The notes under the pieces: generated by a model
What the model was told of the DNA's origin: nothing
Databases searched by the model: none
What the model saw: the letters and a program-made list of their open reading frames with translations, nothing else
Part shown: one piece after another, positions 55,341-63,808 of the stretch
Layout: each line of letters begins with the position of its first letter
Numbering within the stretch: position 1 is the first letter of the stretch
Assembly: GCF_026184235.1 (NCBI RefSeq)
Contig: NZ_CP110806.1
Span: 1,550,001-1,614,000, forward strand
DNA: 64,000 nucleotides
From: Cellulomonas sp. S1-8
GTDB taxonomy: Bacteria; Actinomycetota; Actinomycetes; Actinomycetales; Cellulomonadaceae
Direction: 5' to 3'
Made by a program: the position numbers and the translations under genes

Positions 55341-56269
55341 GCCTCGCACCCGCCGGCGCCCTGCCGTCGTCGGCCGCCGTCACCGCCGCCGGCGCGCGGG
55401 CGGCCGTGCCCGTCGCGCGCCGACGCCCCGCGCGCCGTCGGGCCGCGGCCTTCGGCTGGGGCGTGCTGGCCGCGTTCCTGGCGGCGGCGTTCGCGTTCCC
55501 CGTGTACTGGATGATCCGCACCTCGCTGCTGCCGACGAACCTCGTCTCCGGCCCCGAGCTGCACCTGTGGCCCGACGAGCTCACGCTGCGCAACTACGAC
55601 ACCGCGATGTTCCACCAGGAGCGCGCGCCGTTCGTGCCCGCGCTGAGCAGCTCGCTGCAGGTCACGTTCCTCGTGCTCGTCGCCTCCATGGTGCTGGCGT
55701 TCTTCGCGTCGCTGGCCGTCACCCGCTTCCGCTTCCGTGGGCGGCGCGCGTTCGTGCTGTCGATCCTGGTGATCCAGATGGTCCCGGGCGAGGCGATGAT
55801 GATCTCGGTCTTCCAGCTGGTCGACTCGTGGCAGCTGCTCAACACCGTGATCGCGCTCGGCGTCGTCTACCTCGCCGGCGTCCTGCCCTTCACCATCTGG
55901 ACCCTGCGCGGGTTCGTCAACGGCGTGCCCGTCGAGCTCGAGGAGGCCGCGATGATCGACGGCTGCTCCCGGCCGCGGGCGTTCTGGAAGGTGACGTTCC
56001 CCCTGCTCGCACCCGGGCTGGTCGCGACCGGCGTGTTCGCGTTCCTGCAGGCGTGGAACGAGTTCATGATGGCCCTGATCATCATGACCCGGCCCGAGTC
56101 CATGACGCTGCCCGTGTGGCTGCGGACGTTCCAGCAGGCCACCAAGTCGACCGACTGGGGCGCGCTCATGGCCGGCTCCGTGCTCGTCGCGATCCCGGTC
56201 GTCGTCTTCTTCCTCATCGTGCAGGGACGCATGACCGGCGGTCTGGTGTCCGGAGCGGTCAAGGGCTGA
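55337..56269 (+). CDS. Sugar ABC transporter permease 2 (MalG-like)
   Basis: 310 residues from GTG 55337. Six helices after a basic N-terminus (ARRRPARRRAAAFGWG). EAA loop LEEAAMIDGCSRPRAFWKVTFPL and MalG-type closing helices. Coupled to permease 1; the ROK kinase gene starts 3 bp after its stop. Confidence 0.93.
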   Translation: MSLAPAGALPSSAAVTAAGARAAVPVARRRPARRRAAAFGWGVLAAFLAAAFAFPVYWMIRTSLLPTNLVSGPELHLWPDELTLRNYDTAMFHQERAPFVPALSSSLQVTFLVLVASMVLAFFASLAVTRFRFRGRRAFVLSILVIQMVPGEAMMISVFQLVDSWQLLNTVIALGVVYLAGVLPFTIWTLRGFVNGVPVELEEAAMIDGCSRPRAFWKVTFPLLAPGLVATGVFAFLQAWNEFMMALIIMTRPESMTLPVWLRTFQQATKSTDWGALMAGSVLVAIPVVVFFLIVQGRMTGGLVSGAVKG

Positions 56270-56272
56270 GCC

Positions 56273-57265
56273 ATGGACCCAACCACCCCGGGGGGGAGCG
56301 CCGTCGTGCCCGCAGCACCCGACCCGCGCGCACCCGGCTGGTCCGTCGGCGTCGACATCGGCGGCACCAAGGTGCTGGCCGTGCTGCTCGGGCCCGACGG
56401 GCAGGTCGCGCGGTCGCACCGCACCGCGACGCTGCCGGGCCCCGACGGCCTGGTCGCCTCCGTGACGACCGCGGTCCGTGCGCTGACGGGCGTGCACGGC
56501 GTCCCCGTCGACGCGCTCGCCGGCACGGGCATCGGCGTGCCGGGCGTGGTCGACCCCGCCACCGGGACCGTCGAGCACGCCGTGAACGTGGGCGTCGAGC
56601 AGCGGTTCGGCCTCGCGGCCGCGGTCGCGAGCATGCTCGGCGCCGGCGCGCGCGTGCGCCTCGAGAACGACCTCAACGTCGCGGTGCTCGGCGCCGCGCA
56701 CACCGTCGCGCCGCCGTCGGCGCGCCGCGACCTCGCGTTCCTCGCGCTCGGCACCGGCGTGGCCGCGGGCCTCCTGCTCGACGGGCAGCTGCGGCGCGGG
56801 TCGCGCCGGGCCGCGGGCGAGGTCGGGCACCTCACGCTCGTGCCCGACGGGCTGCCCTGCAAGTGCGGGCAGCACGGGTGCGTCGAGCAGTACGCGTCGG
56901 GCGGCGCGCTCGACGCGGCGTGGCCCTCGACGGACGGTCGACCGGCCCCGCTCGTGCTGTTCGAGGCCGCGGCGTCCGGTGACCCGCGCGCCGTCGAGGT
57001 GCGGGACCGGTTCGCGTGGGCCGTCGCCGGGGCGGTGCGGATCCTCGTCCTGACGTGTGACGTCGACCACGTCGTCATCGGCGGGGGAGTGAGCGGGGTG
57101 GGTGACCCGCTGCTGGACGCGGTGCGCGCCGCGCTCGCGCGTGAGACCTTGGCGTCGCCGTTCCTGGCGTCGCTGCGACTGGCCGACCGGGTACGCCTGG
57201 CGCCGCGCGACGTCCCCGTCGGTGCCGTCGGTGCCGCGCTGGTGGGACGAGGGGAGATCGTCTGA
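56273..57265 (+). CDS. ROK-family sugar kinase
   Basis: 330 residues. VGVDIGGTKVLAVLL (phosphate loop), GTGIGVPGVVDPATG, RLENDLNVAVLG (catalytic Asp) and the zinc motif CKCGQHGCVEQYASG. Without an N-terminal helix-turn-helix it is an enzyme, not a repressor. Context suggests phosphorylation of N-acetylglucosamine or glucose after import; sequence cannot separate these. The stop shares one base with the nagB ATG (TGATG). Confidence 0.88.
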   Translation: MDPTTPGGSAVVPAAPDPRAPGWSVGVDIGGTKVLAVLLGPDGQVARSHRTATLPGPDGLVASVTTAVRALTGVHGVPVDALAGTGIGVPGVVDPATGTVEHAVNVGVEQRFGLAAAVASMLGAGARVRLENDLNVAVLGAAHTVAPPSARRDLAFLALGTGVAAGLLLDGQLRRGSRRAAGEVGHLTLVPDGLPCKCGQHGCVEQYASGGALDAAWPSTDGRPAPLVLFEAAASGDPRAVEVRDRFAWAVAGAVRILVLTCDVDHVVIGGGVSGVGDPLLDAVRAALARETLASPFLASLRLADRVRLAPRDVPVGAVGAALVGRGEIV

Positions 57266-58047
57266 TGGAGGTCGTCATCGCGCCGGGGCCCGTGCTGGCC
57301 GGGCTGGCCGCGGACGCGGTCGAGCGGCTGCTCACGGACCGCCCCGACGCCGTGCTGGGGCTCGCGACGGGCTCCAGCCCGCTGCCCGTCTACGACGAGC
57401 TCGCGCGCCGGCACGCCGAGCACGGCCTGTCGTTCGCGCGGGCGCGCGCGTTCCTGCTCGACGAGTACGTCGGTCTGCCCGCCGACCACCCCCAGCGGTA
57501 CCGGCAGGTCATCGACACCGAGCTCGTCTCGCGCGTCGACCTCGCACCGGGGGCTGTCCACGGCCCTGACGGCCTCGCCGACGACGTGCCGGCGGCCTGC
57601 GCCGCGTACGAGCAGGCGATCGTCGACGCGGGCGGCGTCGACCTGCAGATCCTCGGCATCGGCAGCGACGGGCACATCGGTTTCAACGAGCCCGGCTCGT
57701 CGCTCGCGTCGCGCACCCGCATCAAGACCCTGACCAGCCAGACGCGCGAGGACAACGCCCGGTTCTTCGGCGGCGACGTCGCCGGGGTGCCGACGCACTG
57801 CCTCACGCAGGGCCTCGCCACGATCATGGCGGCGCGGCACGTGGTGCTGATCGCCCAGGGGCGCGGCAAGGCGCAGGCGGTGCAGAAGCTCGTCGAGGGG
57901 CCGGTCAGCGCGCGGTGGCCCGCGACGGTCCTGCAGCTCCACCCGCACGTCACGGTCCTCCTCGACGACGCGGCGGCGGTGCGTCTCCAGCTCGCCGACC
58001 ACTACCGCGAGACCTACGCCAACAAGCCGGCCTGGCAGGGCCTCTAG
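57265..58047 (+). CDS. nagB: Glucosamine-6-phosphate deaminase
   Basis: 260 residues, full length. LGLATGSSPLPVYDEL (phosphate binding), FLLDEYVGLPADHPQRYRQ (catalytic Asp and proton relay), and LGIGSDGHIGFNEPGSS with the ring-opening His. It converts glucosamine-6-phosphate to fructose-6-phosphate and ammonia. It closes the importer operon. No nagA deacetylase is in the window, so acetylated substrate would need that enzyme from elsewhere. Palindromic element copy C follows. Confidence 0.94.
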   Translation: MEVVIAPGPVLAGLAADAVERLLTDRPDAVLGLATGSSPLPVYDELARRHAEHGLSFARARAFLLDEYVGLPADHPQRYRQVIDTELVSRVDLAPGAVHGPDGLADDVPAACAAYEQAIVDAGGVDLQILGIGSDGHIGFNEPGSSLASRTRIKTLTSQTREDNARFFGGDVAGVPTHCLTQGLATIMAARHVVLIAQGRGKAQAVQKLVEGPVSARWPATVLQLHPHVTVLLDDAAAVRLQLADHYRETYANKPAWQGL

Positions 58048-58072
58048 CCCGACCGCCCCTGCACCCAGTCCG

Positions 58073-58142
58073 CGAGCGCGGGGGAAACGCGTCGAGCGCG
58101 GGGGTTGTTTCCCCCGCGCTCGAGCTGTTTCCCCCGCGCTCG
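58073..58142. repeat. Nested palindromic element, copy C
   Basis: Forward-forward-reverse-reverse design again, with a variant core: CGAGCGCGGGGG at 58073-58084 and 58093-58104, CCCCCGCGCTCG at 58111-58122 and 58131-58142, with 8-nt spacers and a 6-nt loop. All four cores carry the same T-to-C change (GAGTG to GAGCG, and its complement), so pairing is preserved. It lies between the convergent nagB and GntR genes. Confidence 0.9.
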
Positions 58143-58175
58143 ACGAAGGGTGGGCCGGGCGCGTTCGGGGAGCGG

Positions 58176-58538
58176 TCAGGTCAGGAGGGCGCCCCGGACG
58201 AGGTCGAGGGCCTCGTCCGGGGTCATGCCGGCCGCGCGGGCGGCGCGCACGTAGGCCGTCGCGGCGTGGCGTGCCGTGACGTGGGCGGGGGCCGCGTCGT
58301 CGGCGACGACGGTCCCGGTGCGGCGCCGGGTGACGACGACACCGGCCGTCTCCAGCTCGCGGAACGCGCGCGCGACGGTGCCGGGCGCGACGCCGAGGTC
58401 GGTGGCCAGGGCACGGATGGTCGGCAGCCGGTCGCCCGGGCGCAGCCGGCCCGCCGCGACGTGCGCGACGACCTGGGTGCGGACCTGCTCGTAGACGGGC
58501 ACTCCCGACGTCGTGTCGACCTCGACGTGGACGCTCAC
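58176..58538 (-). CDS. GntR-family regulator, YtrA subgroup
   Basis: 120 residues from GTG 58538. The winged helix is VYEQVRTQVVAHVAAGRLRPGDRLPTIRALATDLGV split over about 15-55, then APGTVARAFRELETAGVVVTRRRTGT. Only a short 45-residue tail follows the DNA-binding domain, which is the YtrA size. YtrA regulators usually repress their own operon with a membrane or ABC protein gene. Here the membrane gene precedes it and overlaps by 4 bases (GTGA). Confidence 0.9.
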   Translation of the reverse strand: MSVHVEVDTTSGVPVYEQVRTQVVAHVAAGRLRPGDRLPTIRALATDLGVAPGTVARAFRELETAGVVVTRRRTGTVVADDAAPAHVTARHAATAYVRAARAAGMTPDEALDLVRGALLT

Positions 58539-59467
58539 GCGGCCACCGGGACCGGCGCCGGCGCGGTCTCGCGGGACGCCCGTGCGAGCGCCACGCCGGT
58601 GACCACGCACGTGACGAGGAGCACGCCCGCCGCACCGAGCTGCGCCGCGACGCCGAGCGCGTGCGCGACCGGCTCGGTCGAGGTCGTCCAGACGTCGTCG
58701 ACGGCCCAGGTGGTGGTGGACGCCCGGGCGAGCGCGGTGCCGGTGACCAGCAGCACGCCGCCGAGCGTGCCGCCGACCACGAGCTGGACGCCCGCGAGGA
58801 CGCGTCGTGCGCTCGCGCGTCGCAGCCGGGCGTCGTCCGCCGTGGAGACGTCCGCGACGGTGGGACGCGCCGCGACCAGGTGCAGCGTCGTGCCCGTCGC
58901 CACCAGCAGGACGACCGTCGCCAGCGCGAGCGGGACGCCGTACGGCGTCCCGGGGTACGGCCCGGCGGACGAGGACGACACGGCGTCGGGCGTGAACGTC
59001 ACGGTGCGGCCGCCGGGGTCGGCCGTCAGGGCGGTGGCGACCAGCACGAGCAGGAGCGCCGCTGCCCAGCCCAGGACCAGCCCGGCCAGGGTGCGGGGCG
59101 CCACGTCGCGCACGGTGCGACGCGCGAGCGACGCGCGCCGGACCGGTGCAGCGGGGCGCGGCCACGTCCGCTCGCCCACGGCGGCCACCAGCAGCGCGAC
59201 CACCCCGGCGATCGCCGGCATGCACGCGAGCACGATGCCCTGGTCGGCGCCGAACGGCACGGCCTCGGGCAGCAGCAGGCACGCCAGCACCAGGGCGACC
59301 CAGGACAGGCCGGCGACGAGCGCGGCATGGCGTCGGGCGCGCAGGTAGGCGCCGGGCGATGTCTCGACGTCCGCGGAGGGTGTCGCGCCGCGGGGCACGA
59401 GCGCCGTCACGACGGTCGCGACGAGGACGGCGAGCACGGCGAGCGGGAGGAGGAGGACCAGTCCCAC
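58535..59467 (-). CDS. Multi-pass membrane protein partnered with the GntR regulator
   Basis: 310 residues from GTG 59467. About seven helices, starting at once with VGLVLLLPLAVLAVLVATVVTALV. Other helices are in LSWVALVLACLLL, MPAIAGVVALLVAAV, LAGLVLGWAAALLLVLV, LALATVVLLVATG, VLAGVQLVVGGTLGGVLLV and LLVTCVVTGVAL. Possibly DUF1648-like, but I cannot confirm it. An in-frame ATG at 59512 lies inside the operator palindrome, so the GTG start is preferred. Confidence 0.72.
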   Translation of the reverse strand: MGLVLLLPLAVLAVLVATVVTALVPRGATPSADVETSPGAYLRARRHAALVAGLSWVALVLACLLLPEAVPFGADQGIVLACMPAIAGVVALLVAAVGERTWPRPAAPVRRASLARRTVRDVAPRTLAGLVLGWAAALLLVLVATALTADPGGRTVTFTPDAVSSSSAGPYPGTPYGVPLALATVVLLVATGTTLHLVAARPTVADVSTADDARLRRASARRVLAGVQLVVGGTLGGVLLVTGTALARASTTTWAVDDVWTTSTEPVAHALGVAAQLGAAGVLLVTCVVTGVALARASRETAPAPVPVAA

Positions 59468-59486
59468 GGCGGACTCCGATCTGTAG

Positions 59487-59516
59487 ATCAATGAGTCGAT
59501 ACTTTGACACATTGAT
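59487..59516 (-). promoter_or_regulatory. Operator-like inverted repeat before the GntR operon
   Basis: ATCAATG (59487-59493) and CATTGAT (59510-59516) are perfect 7-bp inverted arms with a 16-nt spacer. The AT-rich block is 20-50 bp upstream of the GTG at 59467 and overlaps the likely promoter. This fits autoregulation by the YtrA-type GntR protein. Confidence 0.55.
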
Positions 59517-59599
59517 GCGCCGTGGTCCAGCCCGACGGGACCCGGGGCGGCGCATCCCCCCGCCCCGGGACGTCGGACCCCCGACGTACGATGTGCGCC

Positions 59600-59974
59600 A
59601 TGAGCGAGCCCACCCAGCCGACAGGACCCGACGACCCGTTCGGCACCCAGGGCGGCACCTCTGTCCTCGAGCGCGAGGAGACCACCGAGCAGGTCGAGCC
59701 GGGGGACCACGAGCGCTTCGCGCACTACGTGCGCAAGGAGAAGATCATGGAGTCCGCGATGACCGGCAAGCCGGTCATCGCGCTGTGCGGCAAGGTCTGG
59801 GTGCCGGGCCGCGACCCGAACAAGTTCCCCGTCTGCCCCATCTGCAAGGAGGTCTACGACGGCCTGCGCGCACCGCAGGACGGCGGCGACGGCGACTCCG
59901 GCGGTGGCGGGGGACGCGGGTTCCTCGGCTTCGGTCGCGGCAAGGGCTCCGGCTCCGGCTCGGGCGGCGCGTGA
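59600..59974 (+). CDS. DUF3039 protein
   Basis: 124 residues from ATG 59600 (TACGAT 7 nt upstream; ATG 59591 is an alternative). The conserved block has FAHYVRKEKIMESAMTGKPV, then ALCGKVWVPGRDPNKFPVCPICK, with three cysteines that look like part of a zinc site, and a Gly/Ser-rich C-terminus. DUF3039 is an actinobacterial family of unknown function usually found just before a DEAD/DEAH helicase, as here (GTGA overlap). Confidence 0.9.
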   Translation: MSEPTQPTGPDDPFGTQGGTSVLEREETTEQVEPGDHERFAHYVRKEKIMESAMTGKPVIALCGKVWVPGRDPNKFPVCPICKEVYDGLRAPQDGGDGDSGGGGGRGFLGFGRGKGSGSGSGGA

Positions 59975-61776
59975 GCGCGGCCCGTCGCCCCGTCGCCCCG
60001 GTCCACACCCCGCAGCACCCCTCCACGTCGGCAGCGCAGCAGCTGCCGCCGGCGTTCCCCGCGCGTGCGCCGTGGGGGGCCGCGGGGAGCCTGCGGGCGT
60101 GGCAGGCGCGGGCCATCGACCTGTACCGGGAGCGCTCGCCACGCGACTTCCTCGCCGTCGCGACGCCCGGCGCCGGCAAGACGACGTTCGCGCTGCGGAT
60201 CGCGACCGAGCTGCTCGAGTCGCGCACCGTGCGACGGGTGACGGTCGTGGCGCCCACCGAGCACCTCAAGAAGCAGTGGGCGGACGCCGCCGCGCGCGTC
60301 GGCATCCGGCTCGACCCGCGGTTCTCCAACGCGCAGGGCCGGCACGGCGCCGGCTACGACGGCGTCGCGGTGACGTACGCCCAGGTCGCGAGCAAGCCCG
60401 CGCTGCACACGGCACGCACCGAGGCCGAGCCCACGCTCGTCATCCTCGACGAGGTGCACCACGGCGGTGACGCGCTGTCGTGGGGTGACGCGGTCCGCGA
60501 GGCGTTCGAGGGTGCGACGCGGCGCCTCGCGCTGACCGGCACGCCGTTCCGGTCCGACACCGCGCCGATCCCGTTCGTCACGTACGCCCCCGACGCCCAC
60601 GGCATCCGCCGCTCGCTCGCCGACTACACCTACGCGTACGGCGACGCGCTGCGCGACCACGTCGTGCGGCCCGTGATCTTCCTGTCCTACTCGGGTGCGA
60701 TGCGCTGGCGCACCAAGGCCGGCGACGAGGTCTCCGCGCGCCTGGGGGAGCCGCTGACCAAGGACATGACGTCGCAGGCGTGGCGCACCGCGCTCGACCC
60801 GAACGGCGAGTGGATCCCGTCGGTGCTGGCGGCCGCCGACCGGCGCCTCACCGAGGTGCGCCGCACGGTCCCCGACGCGGGCGCGATGGTCATCGCGACC
60901 GACCAGACCGACGCACGCGCGTACGCCGGGCACCTCGCGCGGCTCACGGGCCGCTCCCCGGTCGTCGTGCTCTCCGACGACGACGGCGCGAGCGACCGCA
61001 TCGAGGAGTTCGCCGAGGGGGACGCCCGCTGGCTCGTGGCGGTGCGCATGGTGTCCGAGGGCGTCGACGTGCCCCGGCTGGCCGTGGGCGTGTACGCGAC
61101 GAGCACCGCGACGCCGCTGTTCTTCGCGCAGGCCGTGGGGCGCTTCGTGCGGGCACGACGGCGCGGCGAGACCGCGTCCGTCTTCCTGCCGAGCGTGCCG
61201 CAGCTGCTCGAGCTCGCGGCGACCCTCGAGATCGAGCGGGACCACGCGCTCGACCGGCCCACGGACGGCTCGGAGGACCCCGAGGCCGACCTGCTCGCGC
61301 TCGCGGAGCGTGAGCAGAGCAGCCCGGACGCGGTCGGCACGGACGGCGTCGCGGGGTCGTTCCAGGCCCTCGAGGCGCAGGCGTCGTTCGATCGCGTGCT
61401 GTTCGACGGTGGCGAGTTCGGCACCGGGGCCGAGGTGGGCTCGGACGAGGAGCTCGACTTCCTCGGCCTGCCCGGGCTGCTCGACGCCGACCAGGTCACC
61501 ACGCTGCTACGGCAGCGTCAGGCCGATCAGCAGGGCGCACGACGGGCACGCGGGGTCGTCGAGCCGCAGGTGGTCGACCACCGCCGGCAGGCCGAGCTGC
61601 GCAAGGAGCTGGCGCAGCTCGTCGGGGCGTGGGCGCGGCGCAGCGGTCAGCCGCACGCCACCGTGCACGCCGAGCTGCGTCGTCGGTGCGGTGGCCCGGA
61701 GGTGGCGCTCGCCGCACCCGACCAGATCGAGGCGCGCGTCGCGATGCTGCGCGGCTGGTTCGTCGGCAAGCGCTGA
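59971..61776 (+). CDS. DEAD/DEAH-box (superfamily 2) helicase
   Basis: 601 residues from GTG 59971. Motif I ATPGAGKTTFAL, motif Ia VVAPTEHLKKQW, motif II ILDEVHHGG (DEVH), motif III LTGTPFRSD, motif V region VRMVSEGVDVPRLAVGVYAT, and motif VI QAVGRFVRAR. The C-terminal 150 residues are acidic then helical, without a known domain. The helicase is translated together with DUF3039, implying a joint role in DNA or RNA metabolism; the specific process is unknown. Confidence 0.9.
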   Translation: MSAARRPVAPVHTPQHPSTSAAQQLPPAFPARAPWGAAGSLRAWQARAIDLYRERSPRDFLAVATPGAGKTTFALRIATELLESRTVRRVTVVAPTEHLKKQWADAAARVGIRLDPRFSNAQGRHGAGYDGVAVTYAQVASKPALHTARTEAEPTLVILDEVHHGGDALSWGDAVREAFEGATRRLALTGTPFRSDTAPIPFVTYAPDAHGIRRSLADYTYAYGDALRDHVVRPVIFLSYSGAMRWRTKAGDEVSARLGEPLTKDMTSQAWRTALDPNGEWIPSVLAAADRRLTEVRRTVPDAGAMVIATDQTDARAYAGHLARLTGRSPVVVLSDDDGASDRIEEFAEGDARWLVAVRMVSEGVDVPRLAVGVYATSTATPLFFAQAVGRFVRARRRGETASVFLPSVPQLLELAATLEIERDHALDRPTDGSEDPEADLLALAEREQSSPDAVGTDGVAGSFQALEAQASFDRVLFDGGEFGTGAEVGSDEELDFLGLPGLLDADQVTTLLRQRQADQQGARRARGVVEPQVVDHRRQAELRKELAQLVGAWARRSGQPHATVHAELRRRCGGPEVALAAPDQIEARVAMLRGWFVGKR

Positions 61777-62080
61777 GCGGTCCTGACGCCTGGCGTACAG
61801 GGCAGTGGAGTGCTGGGCGCCCGCTGTGAGCCCGCTGTGGCGAGCACGTTCGTCTCACCATGTGGACCATGAGAGCCGCATGAAAGCGCAGGTCACAGCG
61901 CTGGACGCGTGACCACATACCAGGGGGCCGCCGGCGCGCAAGTCGACCTCTCGACGTGCCGAGTGCCGCCGGCACTGCCACGCTTCTTCCCGTGACAAGA
62001 CCGGCCCGGGTTCCCCCGGTGCCGCATCCGGGAGCCCGGTGGCGCACTCGCCACCGGCGTTCACTCAGAGAGGTGCCCAC
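61777..62080. other. 304-bp intergenic region, nothing recognised
   Basis: No credible coding frame, strong hairpin or operator palindrome was found. It must hold the promoter for the small membrane protein at 62081; AGAGAGG at 62067-62073 is its ribosome binding site. Confidence 0.5.
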
Positions 62081-62236
62081 ATGCCGTCCTGGCTCATCCT
62101 CATCCTCGTCGGTGTCGTCCTCGTCGTCCTCGGCGTCGCGACCAACATCGGCCAGTTCCTCATCTGGATCGGCGTCATCGTGCTCGTCGTCAGCCTGATC
62201 CTCGGGCTCGTCGGCCGCGGACGCTCCAGGGTCTAA
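62081..62236 (+). CDS. 51-residue hydrophobic membrane protein
   Basis: ATG at 62081 after AGAGAGG. Almost the whole chain is hydrophobic (MPSWLILILVGVVLVVLG, then NIGQFLIWIGVIVLVVSLIL) and ends RGRSRV, giving two short helices. It resembles the small stress-related membrane proteins common in actinobacteria. It has its own 304-bp upstream region and a strong terminator, so it is an independent unit. Confidence 0.75.
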   Translation: MPSWLILILVGVVLVVLGVATNIGQFLIWIGVIVLVVSLILGLVGRGRSRV

Positions 62237-62278
62237 CGCTGCGCACGGTCGGCACCCCCTCCGCCGGCCGCACGCACC

Positions 62279-62309
62279 CGGGCCGGGACGCCACGCGCGT
62301 CCCGGCCCG
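62279..62309. terminator. Bidirectional terminator between small membrane protein and pncB
   Basis: Perfect 13-bp arms CGGGCCGGGACGC and GCGTCCCGGCCCG around a 5-nt CACGC loop, between convergent stops at 62236 and 62337. Confidence 0.8.
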
Positions 62310-62336
62310 TGTCATGTCCGCACGCGGCCGTCCCCC

Positions 62337-63737
62337 TCAGGCCAGCCGCAGCTCCGTCGTCGGGACCGCGGCGTCGTCCGACGAGAGCCTGCGCGCACCG
62401 CGCGGCAGCTCGTCGCGCGACACCCGGTGGCGCTCGGTGGCCGCCCGGACGCCCGCCGCGGCCGTCAGGCCGGGCTGCACCTCGCCGGTGCGCACCAGCG
62501 GCACGTGCAGCGGACGCAGCCCCGCGTCCGGCGCGTCGACCTGCGCGGACGTCCACCGCGCGACCGCGTCGTCCGGCCCGACCACGAGGACCTCCTCGAC
62601 CGCGCGCCCGTCCCGGTCCAGCCTGCGCGCCGCCGCCTTGCGGCCCCCGGTGCTGGTCTTCGAGCGGGACGCCTTCGCCACCGGCTCCATGGCGCCCGAC
62701 GCACCCTCGCGGGCGACCAGCTTGTAGACCATGCCGCACGTCGGCGCCCCCGAGCCCGTCACCAGCGCCGTCCCGACGCCGTAGGTGTCCACGGGGACGG
62801 CGGCCAACGAGGCGATCGCGTACTCGTCGAGGTCGCTCGTCACGACGATCCGCGTGTCGAACGCGCCCGCCGCGTCGAGCTGGGCGCGCACCTCCTGCGC
62901 CAGCACGCCGAGGTCCCCGGAGTCGAGGCGCACCGCACCGAGCGCCGTGCCCGCGGCCGCGAGCGCCCGCTCGACCCCCCGCCGCACGTCGTACGTGTCG
63001 ACCAGCAGCGTCGTCCCCGCGCCCTGCGAGCGGACCTGGGAGGCGAACGCCGCCTCCTCGTCGTCGTGCAGCAGGGTGAAGGCGTGCGCCGCCGTGCCGA
63101 TCGTGGGCAGGCCGTACCGGCGTCCCGCCTCGAGGTTCGACGTGCCCGCGAAGCCCGCCACGACGGCGGCCCGCGCGGCCGCGACGGCGGCGTCCTCGTG
63201 CGCCCGCCGCGCCCCCATCTCGAGGCACGGGCGATCGACGGCGGCGCTGGTCATGCGCGACGCCGCCGACGCGATCGCCGAGTCGTAGTTGAGGACGGAC
63301 AGCACGAGCGTCTCGAGCAGGACCGCCTCCGCGAACGTGCCCTCGACGACCAGCACGGGCGACTGCGGGAAGAACACCTCGCCCTCGGCGTACCCCACGA
63401 CGTCCCCGCCGAACCGGTAGTCCGCGAGGTACTCGAGCGTCGCGTCGTCGACGATGCGCTCGTCGCCGAGCCAGTCGAGCTCCGGGGTGCCGAAGCGGAA
63501 CGCCGCGAGCTGCTCGAGCACGCGGCCGGTACCCGCGAGCACGCCGTACCGGCGCCCCGCCGGCAGCCTGCGCGTGAACACCTCGAACACGCAGCGCCGG
63601 TGCGCGGTGCCGTCGGCCAGCGCGGCCTGCAGCATCGTCAGCTCGTACCTGTCGGTCAGCAGCGCGGTGCTGCCGGAGCCGACCGCTGCGACGGCCGGCG
63701 TGGTCGGGGTCGGCGCGGCTGCGCGCGTGTCCGTCAT
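62337..63737 (-). CDS. pncB: Nicotinate phosphoribosyltransferase
   Basis: 466 residues from ATG 63737. The family N-terminus is STALLTDRYELTMLQAAL, followed by RRCVFEVFTRRLPAGRRYGV. The PRPP/ribose region has VRLDSGDLGVLAQEVR and VVTSDLDEYAIASL, then DTYGVGTALVTG. It joins nicotinate and PRPP, with ATP hydrolysis, to make nicotinate mononucleotide in NAD salvage. On its strand TACGTT lies 6 nt before the ATG, again leaderless geometry. Divergent from clpS, as is common in actinobacteria. Confidence 0.94.
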   Translation of the reverse strand: MTDTRAAAPTPTTPAVAAVGSGSTALLTDRYELTMLQAALADGTAHRRCVFEVFTRRLPAGRRYGVLAGTGRVLEQLAAFRFGTPELDWLGDERIVDDATLEYLADYRFGGDVVGYAEGEVFFPQSPVLVVEGTFAEAVLLETLVLSVLNYDSAIASAASRMTSAAVDRPCLEMGARRAHEDAAVAAARAAVVAGFAGTSNLEAGRRYGLPTIGTAAHAFTLLHDDEEAAFASQVRSQGAGTTLLVDTYDVRRGVERALAAAGTALGAVRLDSGDLGVLAQEVRAQLDAAGAFDTRIVVTSDLDEYAIASLAAVPVDTYGVGTALVTGSGAPTCGMVYKLVAREGASGAMEPVAKASRSKTSTGGRKAAARRLDRDGRAVEEVLVVGPDDAVARWTSAQVDAPDAGLRPLHVPLVRTGEVQPGLTAAAGVRAATERHRVSRDELPRGARRLSSDDAAVPTTELRLA

Positions 63738-63808
63738 GACGTCAACGTAGACGCCGCCGCACCGACGCGACATCCGCCGCGTCACCGCGCGCACCTACAG
63801 TGGTCGTC

